NCBI RefSeq assembly: GCF_030272615.1
Contig: NC_081411.1
Coordinates: 834,196,136-834,260,135 of the forward strand
Direction: 5' to 3'
DNA from: Cryptomeria japonica
Taxonomy: Eukaryota > Streptophyta > Pinopsida > Cupressales > Cupressaceae
Length of the DNA stretch: 64,000 bases
The position numbers and the translations under genes were made by a program. A model generated the notes under the pieces. It saw only the letters and a program-made list of their open reading frames with translations, searched no databases and was not told the DNA's origin. This document shows positions 12,055-22,896 of this stretch, in pieces (positions within the stretch are counted from its first letter, which is position 1; each line of letters starts with the position of its first letter).

Positions 12055-12059
12055 CATTT

Positions 12060-13196
12060 GACCAAAAAATTAAACCACTTCACTAGTATCAGTAATAGCT
12101 CATTTCAAATCTTTTTCAATTATCTAAATATATCTAAGTAGATTTACCAATCATCATATCAACCATATCAAAAACATCCACAAAATCATTCACCACTTGA
12201 CAGAATGATTTTTCATGTGGAAACCCAAATGGGAAAACCACAGTGGGGATGAATACCCACAAGTATTGTGAACTCTTTTGAAGGTCGCCCTGTTAGGAGC
12301 CAAGCCTAGTTAGAAGCTTTTACAATAATGTCCTATTAAGAACAAATCCGGTTAAGGACCACCTGGTTAAGGGATTGACTACAATACCTTGTTAAAGGTA
12401 ACCTTGGTGGAGGATTTCAAATCCAAGCTAATGGATCAATTGGTTAGAGGATTTAAACAAGAAGCATGTTAAGCTTACTCGGTTAAGGGATTTAACTGTT
12501 GTAATGGTTAGAGAACAATAGGTTCTTTGCTAATATGGAAATAGCACTTCCTTGCTTAGTCAGATCCTTTTCTGCTCCTATCTGCCTTCACAACATTTTG
12601 TAGACACTCCTTCTAGTTCAACAATAATAACACTACCACACTTAACCAAATTTACCAACACTTTTACAAAAAAAATTCGTCGACCTTAAAAGAAAATACA
12701 ATAGGCCGGTAACACATCACAAAACCTACAAATCTCATAGAGATTACAAACATATCAGTTCAATCATAATCGTTGGATTAAATAGAAATCATTAAATAGA
12801 AATCAACTACACATTATTCAAGGCATCTTCAACCGCTCCTGGGTCACCGCACATTAGATCCTATAGCTCATCACACATTTTCCACTTCATGCTATGCAGT
12901 TTCCCATTCCCAAGATAAACGATTATCGTCATGCCCCAAATCCACTTTGAAACTCATCACGTGCATCTTGCATACGTGGAATCTTCATCTCCAATCACCA
13001 TATGGTCATAGATCATCACAACCGATTCACCAAGATCCATTGGTTAGGGTTCGGCTTATCAACTGGTTAGGGTTACCGGTTGAGCACTGCTTCAATAATA
13101 ATACTAGTTTCCTTCACTGCTTTACCAATATTGGTTGCAATTGACATCAATGAAAACACTATACTTCATTAATGCAATCTTCATGCAATTCCAACA
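12060..13196 (-). repeat. K 3' LTR, proximal piece
   Basis: Continues the K LTR after element L and ends CCAACA next to the polypurine tract. With 2552-2782 it totals about 1,370 bp, like the 1,380-1,401 bp of the intact K and D copies. Confidence 0.88.
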
Positions 13197-13529
13197 ATCT
13201 CCCCCTTTGGTATTGATGGCAATACAAATATCAATACCATTTGATTGTGATGATTGAGAGTAAAGCATATACATAGGTATAGGAATCCTGGTTTACATTT
13301 TTTCCATATACTCTCCTTCAACTGTATCTCCATGTCTTCAGGTGGTAACTAGCTATTCAATCATATACAGTTCTTCTCCCCCTTTGAGAGTAATTCCAAA
13401 GTGAAGGTTAACCATTCCATGCTTCACTGATCTGCAACTAGTTGCCCCCCCTGTGAAGTAGCTCCACTCTCCACCAATCCCACTTCAAGATTTTCAATAG
13501 GTTCCAAGATTGATGGATTCCCCATCTAC
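13197..13529 (-). other. K post-pol region and polypurine tract
   Basis: Starts with plus-strand ATCTCCCCCTTTGGTATTG, the complement of the polypurine tract next to the 3' LTR. The rest matches D's post-pol spacer (46663-46993). Non-coding. Confidence 0.7.
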
Positions 13530-13876
13530 TTAATTGAATTCATGTAGGGTTACAACCCCTAACTTACCTCTAAGATATTCAAATGTAGCCTTAGGCAGAG
13601 ATTTAGTAAAGATATCCACTAGCTGTTCCTTAGTAGATACATGCTCTAGTGACACATCTTTATTTTGCACTTTCTCTCTCAGGAAATGATACTTCAACTC
13701 AATATGCTTTGTCCTAGCATGCAACACCGGGTTCTTAGAAATTTTGATCGCACTGGTGTTATCACATAAAATCCTTACCGATTCTAATATCTTCAACTTG
13801 AAACCTTCTAGAATGCATTTCATCCAGATTGCTTGGGTACAATTCATATATGCTGGAACACATTCTACTTCTGTTG

Positions 13877-15300
13877 TTTTGATTAAGTAAAAACATGTTT
13901 TTGAAAGGAACCCAAAACCTTAATACATATCGGGAGAAAGATAAATCATTAAAGAGGAATAAACCGTGCCTGATCACCCAAACAAAAAATAGTTCCCAAC
14001 CAAAACAAAAAGGGAACACAAAACATAGAAAGCTGCACTAAGACAACCAAAGGATAGAAAAAGGACAACACAAGGACAAAGACAGAGACAGAGACATCTA
14101 AATATTTTTCATAATATCTTCTACATGAACCACCATGTGCTTCATGTTGTCCATAGAGTTCTTCAATTCATCCAGCTCTCATCCCTTGATGTCACCCTAT
14201 TTCCTGGTGTTGGCCCTAGTTCTCTTCTCATGACCCATTTTCTCCATATGGTCCTTGTCACCCTCCTTATCTTTAATGTGATCAAATCTATTAATCAGGA
14301 TATTCATATTATCCACAGAGGCCTTAAGAATCTAGAAATTCTGCTCAACAATCCTCTTCACACTTAATTCCATCTTGTCGACTCTATTGGCTAGGTTGTT
14401 CATGGTAGTTTCCAACCCATTCGCCTCTCTATTCCCTTCTAGCTCCTTCACCTTCTTTTCTATTTTAAGAATTTTACCGACCATGGCCTCAATATTTTCA
14501 ACATTGTTAAATGCAACCACTAATTCTTTAACATTTTTAGAAATAGGCTTTTCACCTATCATAGCATTTTTAATAACATTAAGGTTAGTCTTCAGATTGC
14601 TAATATCTTTTGCCATTTTACTGATAGTTTCAAAAAATCCCTTGATGCCATCATTATCCCTGTGACAGTCACTTGGATTTCCCATTTTATTCTCTTAGCC
14701 CTCATTCTACACACCTTGAGTACTCATATCCTTACCATGATCCTCATACAGAATCTCATCCTCCTCCTTACCCTTCATATTGTCATTTTTATCCACCTCA
14801 GCATCCTCATAAGAAGAAATCAGTATCTGCCTTTTAACCTTGTTAGTACTCTTACGGGTATTCTTGTTCCTCTGGGTTTATTTTCCCACTCCCTTTCCTT
14901 TCTTTCTTTTAATGAATTTCTCATCAAAAGATTCATCTTCAGAGTCTGAGAGGTTAGAATCTACAACAGTCCTCTTTCTTTTCCCCTTAGTCTTCCCCTT
15001 TTTGTTGAGATCCTCAGACTCACCTTCAGTTTCTGAGTCGAGGTCGAAACCACTATACTCACTTTCCATGTCATCATCCCTAGTATTTTTACCTCTAATG
15101 GGTTTCTCAATGGATTTCCCTTTCAATAACTTGTAAACTAAATCCATTAGACCCTGATGGAGAGCATGGTCACCTTGAGGGTCTTTTTGTATTTCTTTAA
15201 TGGTATGATCCATAGAACAAGCTAAATAATAAGGCAAACTTACCTTTTCACCATGGTGAAGTGATTGAGCAGCACAAAATGGTGCCCATAAGCCCCTCAT
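13877..15300 (-). pseudogene. Insert N: retroposed acidic/coiled-coil coding sequence
   Basis: Inserted in K's RNase H and flanked by imperfect 18-21 bp direct repeats (13856-13876, 15301-15318), a length typical of LINE-driven insertion, not LTR insertion. On the minus strand it ends TTAATCAAAA, a very short A tail. One frame runs nearly throughout: 15300-14878 (140 codons, globular start, then DSE-rich and KKGKTKGKRKR basic stretches) and 14685-14332 (117 codons, heptad-like coiled coil), with a few stops between and after. The ATG is exactly at the 5' edge. It could be a processed copy of a host gene or a LINE ORF1 fragment; I do not recognise the family. Confidence 0.55.
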
Positions 15301-15442
15301 GAACTGCTTCTACTGTTGATTAAGAGATACAACTTTGTTTCTTGCTTCTCCAAGACACTAATCTTCCTCCAAGAAAGAATTCTCCTCCGGTTGTACTATT
15401 CCTATCATCAACATTGTCTTCCCAGTCTGCATCTGTATAGAC

Positions 15443-16149
15443 TGTTAGATTCAATGACAGTCCCAAAGACACTGAGAGAGGGGGTTGAATCAATGTCTAA
15501 CCGGTTTATTAAATATTTGAACTTATTTATAACTTTGCAACCCAAAATAGTGTACCGGTAAATAAGAAATAGTGCAGTAAATAGAGATAACAGAGATAGC
15601 ATAAATGCACACCACAACACAAGGTATTTTAATGAGGAAACCCAGTGTGGGAAAAACCTCGGTGGGATTTGTGACCCACAATATTTACTCATTGGCCAAT
15701 ATGAATAAATACTACTTACAATAAGGGCCTGCACATGCAGGAAGGCCAACTGCCTGGAGCACACTGCTCAAAAGAGTCTCACTGACTACAATATGGATAA
15801 TTAAATCCAATACAATGTACTGCTTAAAATAGCATCTCAAATGCTTGGTTCAGTACCGGTTTAAGCTCAGTCAAAACCTTCGTTGTCCGCTATATCACCT
15901 CATACATATATGAGTCTTTACAATATACCAAGTCATCTTACAAATAATTAATTACATTTACAATATAATTTTTATAAGAAAAACTTTATCCTATGTCGGC
16001 CTAAGTGCCGGTATACTTCATTTCTGGTGTGATCTAGATGCTGGTGAAAGTGCCTGTCGGTGCATGATGTTTGTGATGCTGGTTGGTTGCCAGTTGGTTG
16101 CCATCAATGACAACATCAACTATTCTCATTAGAGTGTAGAATGCCAACA
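15443..16149 (-). mobile_element. Solo LTR M2
   Basis: 707 bp, same family as M1, flanked by TAGAC (15438-15442) and TATAC (16150-16154), one mismatch. The intact family sequence in D (about 46211-46218) shows the uninterrupted site. Confidence 0.85.
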
Positions 16150-16264
16150 TATACTTTTAAATCAAATCTCCTGCATATGGATACCATAATCCATAATCAA
16201 CCATGCCTTTCGGATATCTAAAAATTCTTTTGGTTGCTACCATGTGTGACTCCTTCGAGCTCTT

Positions 16265-17167
16265 CTAAAATCTAGCAACCAATCCTACTGCATGAGAAAT
16301 GTCCGTTCTGTTGTGGAAAACATAATATAGGTTAACTATCATTGACCTGTACTTCTTTTCATCCACTGATGCAAAATCATCCCCCTTAGACAATTTACAG
16401 CCTATAACCATCGGTGTTCCAACTGGTTTATAGTCTCCCATTCCAAAAGTCTTCAATACTTCTTTCACATATTTGGACTGTGTGATGAAAATACCTTCCT
16501 TCATCTATTGGATTCATAGACCTATGAAATTTATTATCTCACCTACTAGTGACATCTCAAACTCATTCTTCATTTCATTAGCAAAATCATGACACATATC
16601 ATCATTTCCTCCAAAAATGATATCATCCACAAATACCTCACTTACCAGTATCTTATCTCCTTGTGTCTTGAGATATATGTTACTGTCTTCACTTGTTCTT
16701 TGAAAACCTATCTTCACCAAGTGAGAGTGTAATATTTTATACCATGCTCTTAGTAATTTGCACACCATGTGTTTTTCTATAGTTAAAGCATGACCATCTA
16801 GTTGTTCAGTGTAGACTTCCTCTTCCAATATTCCATTTAGGAATGCTGACTTAATATCGATCTGATATACTTTGAATCCTTTGTATGCTACAAATGCAAG
16901 TAGAGTCCTTACTCCTTCCAATCTTGCAACTGGTGCAAATGTCTCACCATAGTCTTCACCTTCTTCTTGTGCATATCCCTTGAATACCAGTCTGGCTTTA
17001 TTTTTGAATACCCATTTTGTACCTATTGCATTTTTGTTCTCTGGTTTGGGTACCAATGAGCATGTATCATTATTCTCTATTTGGTCAAGTTCTTCTTCCA
17101 TTTCCTTGATCCAGACTTCATCTCCAAATGCTTCTTTTGCAGTTCTAGGCTCAATGGTGGAAATCAT
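16265..17167 (-). pseudogene. K reverse transcriptase
   Basis: Copia RT in two open frames (17167-16514, 217 codons; 16504-16265, 79 codons) separated by one stop. Motifs in order: [47 protein letters not shown], the catalytic [10 protein letters not shown] at about residue 180, then GIFITQSKYVKEVLKTFGM and GTPMV. The Asp pair is intact. Decay is mild: the first frame is long but a stop breaks the RT/connection junction. Confidence 0.85.
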
Positions 17168-18340
17168 ACAAGAGTTCTCTCTAAGCCTTGTTCTTGTTAG
17201 AACACCTACATTCTTATCTCCAATAATCTGATTGGGGCTATGATTGAGTCTAACATACCTTGGAATAACATGTTCATGATTTCTAGGTTCTTCTTCTACT
17301 TCATTGTCTTCATCTTCTGCTAAACCTTCCTGTTCTGGTTGAACTGGTGCTTCTCTGTTCTATTCTTCAACTTCTGGCTTCACCGGTTGTGGTTCCAAAA
17401 ATAGTGTGTAAGGTTCTTCCTCCTTCTCCTTACTATTTTCTCCCAATTTCTTAGGAAACTCATCAACTCGGATATTAACACTTTCAATGATCTTCTTAGT
17501 CTGGTTGTTGTAACACTTGTAAGCTTTTCTCTTGGTGGAGTAACCAAGAAATATGCCTTCATCACTTTTGGCATCAATCTTACCAACATAATCACCTCTC
17601 TTGATAAAACATCTGCTACCAAAGTTTTTAAAGTAACTGACATTAGGTGATCTACCATACCAGTACTCATAGGGATTTTTGTCCTTACCTCTTTTTACTA
17701 GTATCTGATTCATTGTATAAACAGTTATGCTGACAACTTCTCTCCAGAATGTCTTAGCTACACCTCCTTGAATTAGCATAGTCCTAAATGCTTCAACAAC
17801 TAACCGATTGTTCCTTTCTGCAATACCGTTCTACTGTGGTGTCCTAGGTGCAGAAAGATGCCTCTTAATTCTGTTGTCTTCACAGTATCTAGTGAATTCC
17901 TCTGAAGTAAATTCACCACCTTGATTAGTTCTTCAACACCTAATCTTCTTTCCACTTTCATTTTCAGCTAAGGCTTTGAATGCCTTAAACTTGCTAAATG
18001 CTTCTATCTTGTCTTTCAAGAATGTGACCCACATCATCCTTGAGCAATCATCAGTAAAAATCATGAAATACCGATCACCTTGAATACTCCTCTTCCCCAT
18101 TGGTCCACTAAGGTCAGTGTGAACCAAATCTAGCAAATGTTCAGCTGAGAAAGATTTGCTCTTGAAGGTTGATGATGTCATTTTCCCTAACTGACATTCT
18201 TTGCACAAAGCATTCACCGGTTTGTCCAACTGTGGCAAACCTCTTACTGATTTGGACTTACTGACTCTTACAATGTTATCAAAATTTATATGATAGAATC
18301 TTCGATGCCAAAGCCAACTATCTTCTACTTTTGCAATTAA
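17168..18340 (-). pseudogene. K integrase and GAG-pre-integrase
   Basis: Frames 18238-17933 (101 codons) and 17779-17360 (139 codons). The first has CKECQLGKM, the zinc-binding end, and LVHTDLSGP with the first catalytic Asp. The second Asp region reads RTNQGGEF (Asp to Asn) near 17910, and NGIAER with the Glu is near 17825. The second frame has the copia GKIDAKSDEGIFLGYS block. Integrase joins cDNA to the chromosome; one lost acidic residue plus stops argue it is dead. Confidence 0.8.
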
Positions 18341-19778
18341 ACAACTAATGAAACAAGTTACCTCTGGTCTATTTGCTGGTTGCGATCAACTCACCTTTGC
18401 TTCCATGAATCTTGCATACTCCATTCTTGAATTCCAATGGGTAACCTTTGTCATTGAGTTGAGCAACACTCAAAAGATTGTGTTTTAGACCTTCAACCAA
18501 TATACATCATCTGCACTACTCTTACCATTCAGAGAGATGGATCCTTTCCCTTTCACCATGCAGGGTGAGTCATTCCCAAATCTCACAACACCTCCATCAA
18601 ATTCTTTCAATGTAAGAAACTTACTCCGGTCACTGGTCATGTGGTGTGAACATCCACTATCTATAATCTAGTCATCTGAACTATCCATGTGAGAGACCAA
18701 TTCCTTCTGATCCAATGTCTCTTCTTCAATAGAAACAAAGACAATGTCCTCATTTGCATCTTCCTCAGATTCTTCATCTGTAATTCCACAAATCCACTGC
18801 AATGAGACAATCTCTTTTACCTTTGCCTTTATACTTCCTAAACTTCTCATGTTTTTGCCCATTATCTCCATTTGGACAGTTAGCAACAATATGTGCAATT
18901 TTGTTACATGCAAAACACTTCAAAGGTAGTTTACCTCTGTACTTACCGGTACCTCTGGGTAACTGCTTGGACAACAATGCTTCAAGCTCAATCAGACTAT
19001 CTTCATCAACTACCTCTCTTCTTGATCTAGACTCATGACTGTAGCTCACTTCTTTGCTTTTCATTACCAGTGGGGTTGAGACTGAGGCTCTAAATGCAAA
19101 TTTTGATCTCTAAACACTTCCAACAAAACCATTTAATTCAAATGCAGTTAATTTACCAATGATAGAATCAATGCTTACCTTTGTCTTATCAATATATTGG
19201 AGTTCCTGAATGGCTGCAACTCGGATAGTGTAAACTGGTAGAAGGGTTCTCAACACCTTGCTAACCACTTTGGTATGCTCCATTATACCTCCAACACTTT
19301 TGATCTTACTGAATATCTCCTTGATCATTTGACCATACTTTAAAATGTTTTCACCTTCTGCCATCCACATATCATCACATTTACCTCTCAAACTCTCTTG
19401 TTTGGCAATATTAACGTGCTCATCACCGCTATAGATATCTTCCAGTTTCTTCCATACTTCATATGCAATCTCCAATTCATGAACACCAACATACTCTGAA
19501 TTGGACAAGGAACTGATTATGGCCTCCAATGCTTGATTGTTCTCTTGTTCCTCCTTTTGATCATCTCTCAGAATCCCACTAGGCAAGTTATATTTAGTAA
19601 CAACATGTTCCCAATATTGATTTCCTAAGCTCTTGATATAGATCTTCATCCTATCACTCCAAATTCTATAGTTTTTCCTATTGAACTTCAAACTTCTTTC
19701 TTCATTATGTTCTCCTAGATCTTTTCCTCAAGCTATTAGGCTTAAACACAAGAGGACCTGAAATGCTCTGATACCAAT
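18341..19778 (-). pseudogene. K gag and protease
   Basis: The gag core is 19691-19110 (193 codons: NRKNYRIWSDRMKIYIKSLG, then LEDIYSGDEHV; UBN2/retrotran_gag type). The C-terminal gag frame 19064-18774 has the zinc knuckle CFACNKIAHIVANC (His kept, Gly of the GH pair lost). The protease active site IIDSGCSHHMT is at about 18630-18665 with DSG intact, preceded by a stop. The primer site lies at about 19766-19778 next to the 5' LTR. Close match to D's gag (42939-44089). Confidence 0.8.
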
Positions 19779-21179
19779 TGATAATATGATGAAACAATAA
19801 GGATCTGGTCAACTACTGAGAGGGGGGGGGGTGTGAATCAGTAGATAGAAAATATACTAAAATTTCACCAAACTTAATTCCTACTTAGAAACAACTTGCT
19901 AAACTAAATCGGTATAGTCACTATATCAAAAACTACAACTGCATTGTCAAACTTTAGCGATTGACCAAAACATCAATGATATAATGTAACATATTTGAAA
20001 CTCAAATACCATTTAACCAAAACATTAAACCACTTCACTAATATCCATAATATCTCATTTCGGATATTTTTTGGTTACCTAAATATATCTAAGTAGATTT
20101 ACCAGTCATCATATCAACCATATCAAAAACATCCACAAAATCATTCACCACTCGACACAATGATTTTTCACGTGGAAACCCAAATGGGAAAAACCATGGT
20201 GGGGATAAATACCCATAAGTATTTTGAAATCTTCTGAATTTTACCCTATTAGGAGTCAAGCCTTGTTAGAAGCTTTTACAATAATGTCCTATTAAGAACA
20301 GATCCCGTTAAGGACCACCTAGTTAAGGGATTGACTACAATACCCTGTTAAAGGTAATGCCCTGTTAAAGGTAACCTCAGTGGAGGATTTCAAATCCAAG
20401 CTAATGGATAACTTGGTTAGAGGATTTAAACAAGAAACCTATTAAAGCTTACCTAGTTAAGGGATTTAATTGTTGTAATTGTTAGAGAACAACATGTTCT
20501 TTGCTGATCTAGAAATAATACTTCCTTGCTTAGTCAGATCCTTTTCTGCTCCTATCTGCCTTCACAACATTCTACAGACACTACTTCTAGTTTGACAACA
20601 ATCACACTACCACACTTAACCAAATTTTCCAACACTACTACAAAAACAATTCATCGACCTTAAAAGAAAATACAATAGGTCGGTAACACATTACAAAACC
20701 TACAAATCTCATAGAGATTACAAACATATCGGTTGAATCATAGCTGCTGGATTACATAGCAATCAAATACACATTGTTCAAGACAAATTCAACTGCTCCT
20801 AGATCACCACAAATTGGATCCTATAGCTCATCACATGTTTTCCACTTCATGCTATGCATTTGCCCAATCCCAAGATAAATAGTTATCTTCACACTCCAAA
20901 TCCACTTTGAAACTCATCACATGCATCCTGCATACATGGCATCTTCATCTCTGATCACCATATGGTCATAGATCATCACAATCAATTCGCCAAGCTCCAT
21001 CGGTTAGGGTTACCGGTTGAGCACAACTTCAATAATAATATCGGTTTCCTTCACTGCTTTACCAATACCGGTTGCTTTACAACATCATTAATGGTTGTAA
21101 TACATCTTCAATACTAGTTTCAATTGACATCAATGACAACACTATACTTCAGCAATGCAATCTTCATGCAATTCCAATA
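19779..21179 (-). repeat. K 5' LTR
   Basis: 1,401 bp, TGATAATATG to CCAATA on plus (the sense start TGTTGG has mutated to TATTGG). GAATG target duplication follows at 21180-21184. It contains a 9-bp duplication-like repeat of the GTTAAAGGTAA phrase at about 20341-20382. Confidence 0.88.
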
Positions 21180-21184
21180 GAATG

Positions 21185-21251
21185 TAGTAAGTGGAAGACC
21201 CCTATTCAGTACTTTCTCTTGTGTCAAGAGAATTTTTGTAAGGGGAGTGTA
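21185..21251 (+). promoter_or_regulatory. A polypurine tract and end of internal region
   Basis: The short remnant of A's internal region right of K ends TTTTTGTAAGGGGAGTGTA directly before the LTR start TGGTGCAGG. The AAGGGGAGTG run is the plus-strand primer site. Confidence 0.7.
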
Positions 21252-22896
21252 TGGTGCAGGAGCACCCAAGGGTCCTATGACACCTCACATATAATTTGTC
21301 TTGTTGAGTCTAGGAATGGTAAATAAGGCCATTTTAATCATTAATGGATGTAATAAGACCATTTATGGTCCTTAGTATAGGTGTGTTGGGCCATTTTGTC
21401 ATTTTGTTAAAAAATGCTCAAAACTTGTCCTAGGTGTTCAAGTGTGAAATATGGATTTGTAAAGATGAATTTGATATTACTATGGCCTTTCAAGGTCATT
21501 TCATGCATTCATAAGGTTTAGTGTGGTCATTGGGAAGAGGATGCAAAATATGTTATAAATGTTGTTAGGCAACTTTTGAAAAGTTGATAAAAATACTTGT
21601 AAAAGTTGCATTTTTAAAGGTTCAACTATCATATAGGTTCAAAAGGTAGTTAGGTAGTTGGTTTTTTGGTTAGGAAATCATGTAATATGTTTATAAACTC
21701 ATGTGAACTCTTGTAGAAGGAGAGAATGACATGGCAATGAGATTGGCAATAGAAAAACACACTCTTTTCCTGCAATTTTGACAGAAATATGAACTTTGTC
21801 ATTGTTGTACAAATTTGTATAGTCCATTTTTTCTTTGAATCTTATTGGATGTGGTAAAATAGTGTTATAAATCTCTTTGGAATTGGTTTGGGGTTTGAAT
21901 AATCATTTTTGTTTAAGATATATTGAATGTCCCTAAAACTATTGTAAAAGACAAATTTATTGAAGGTTTGAGGGTCACAATGCTAAATTGACCCATTCCA
22001 CTTTATGTATTTGATGTTTCTTGTGGAATGGGTCTAGATCAGTGTATCATAGGCATATATAACAACCTATGTGCATGATAGGTTAGGTAAATGGAATGGT
22101 GAAGCCCTAGGGTGGAGGAATGAGTGATGTGCATGAGAGCACACGGTGCCATGTATTGTTCTGAGTAAAACCAATGAATAAGTGGTTTTTTTTATGATTG
22201 ATTATGTCTAAGAAGGTTTATTAGATGGTGTTTTAACCATTGGATGATTTTTTAAGAGTTTGGAAGAGTGGATTTGAGGATACCCTAGTTTGAATCCCTA
22301 AAAAGGAGGGTTTAATGGTTAAGTGACTGAACAAGCATGGCACCCCATGAAACCTTGACAATATGTTTATTTTAACCCTAAGGAAAGACTTTTTGAGGGT
22401 ATTTATTCTTGGTGTTAAGATCTTGAAGGGGTTGCTTTGTAAAAGTGGCCTAATTAGCCTAGTTTTAGGTGTAGTAGGGTATTGGTTCTTGTAATTGTTC
22501 CAAAGTACCTATACCTAGTTTTGGAGTATGTTGTGTAACTCTGAAAAGGGTGTTAGGAAGTGTAATTTTTTTAGCAAGTCATTTGAAGGATTTTTGAGTT
22601 ATGTTGGAATTACTCGCTTGGAAGGGCTACTAGAGTTAAGCCTTGTGGTGTACTCCAGGTGTGTTGGAGTATAAACCTTGAAATTGTTGAGTTTAGAACA
22701 TTTTATTAAGTTATTCTAAGTGTGAATAGACCTTTGAATATGTTGGAAAAGCCTTGTGGTTTTTATTCCTTAGTTGAGTCTTTTGGTAAGACTTTTTGAA
22801 GGATGGGAGTTGGGTGAAGTTGCTAGGTTTGTTAACCTTTTGAGTGAAGTGTTGTTATTAACCCTCTGGTGTTGATCAAGACCATTCTCCTTTACA
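21252..22896 (+). repeat. A 3' LTR
   Basis: About 1,645 bp, from TGGTGCAGGAGCACC to CTCCTTTACA. Its last 292 bp equal 1-292. A diverged minus-strand relative with the same start sequence is at 35136-36791. Confidence 0.85.

Larger units (their letters stand above)
13530..16264 (-). pseudogene. K RNase H domain, split by N and M2
   Basis: RNase H-like C terminus of copia pol. The frame 13847-13530 holds the conserved C-terminal block (DNTSAIKISKNPVLHART, IELKYHFLRE, STKEQLVDIFTK). The domain continues at 15319-15442 (ISW-SKKQ-like part in a neighbouring frame) and 16150-16264 after removal of N (13877-15300) and M2 (15443-16149). RNase H degrades the RNA template in reverse transcription. Both inserts and several stops make it non-functional. 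Confidence 0.8.
2552..21179 (-). mobile_element. Element K: Ty1/copia retrotransposon, same family as D
   Basis: Minus strand. 5' LTR 19779-21179; primer site complementary to initiator tRNA-Met (sense TTGGTATCAGAGC) at about 19766-19778; gag-PR-IN-RT-RNase H; polypurine tract at about 13197-13206; 3' LTR in two pieces (2552-2782, 12060-13196). A perfect GAATG duplication flanks it. It carries inserts L, N and M2. LTRs and coding match element D throughout. Removing the inserts leaves roughly 7.2 kb. Confidence 0.9.
1..22896 (+). mobile_element. Element A: Ty3/gypsy-like, gag-PR only, split by K
   Basis: A's own sequence is 1-2551 and 21185-22896; the middle is element K flanked by a perfect GAATG duplication (2547-2551, 21180-21184). 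Order: 5' LTR end, gag, zinc knuckle, aspartic protease, about 240 bp of non-coding sequence, then a polypurine tract at about 21237-21249 and the 3' LTR. Joining the two halves leaves no room for RT, RNase H or integrase, so A looks internally deleted and non-autonomous. A sits inside copia element J: J pol sequence begins directly after the LTR at 22897. Confidence 0.8.

Noticed and set aside
14375-15136. Plus-strand hydrophobic frames of 95-98 codons suggesting a membrane protein
   Set aside because: They are reverse-strand reads of Lys/Glu-rich coiled-coil codons of insert N, which always look Leu/Phe/Ser-rich. The minus frame is the coherent one.
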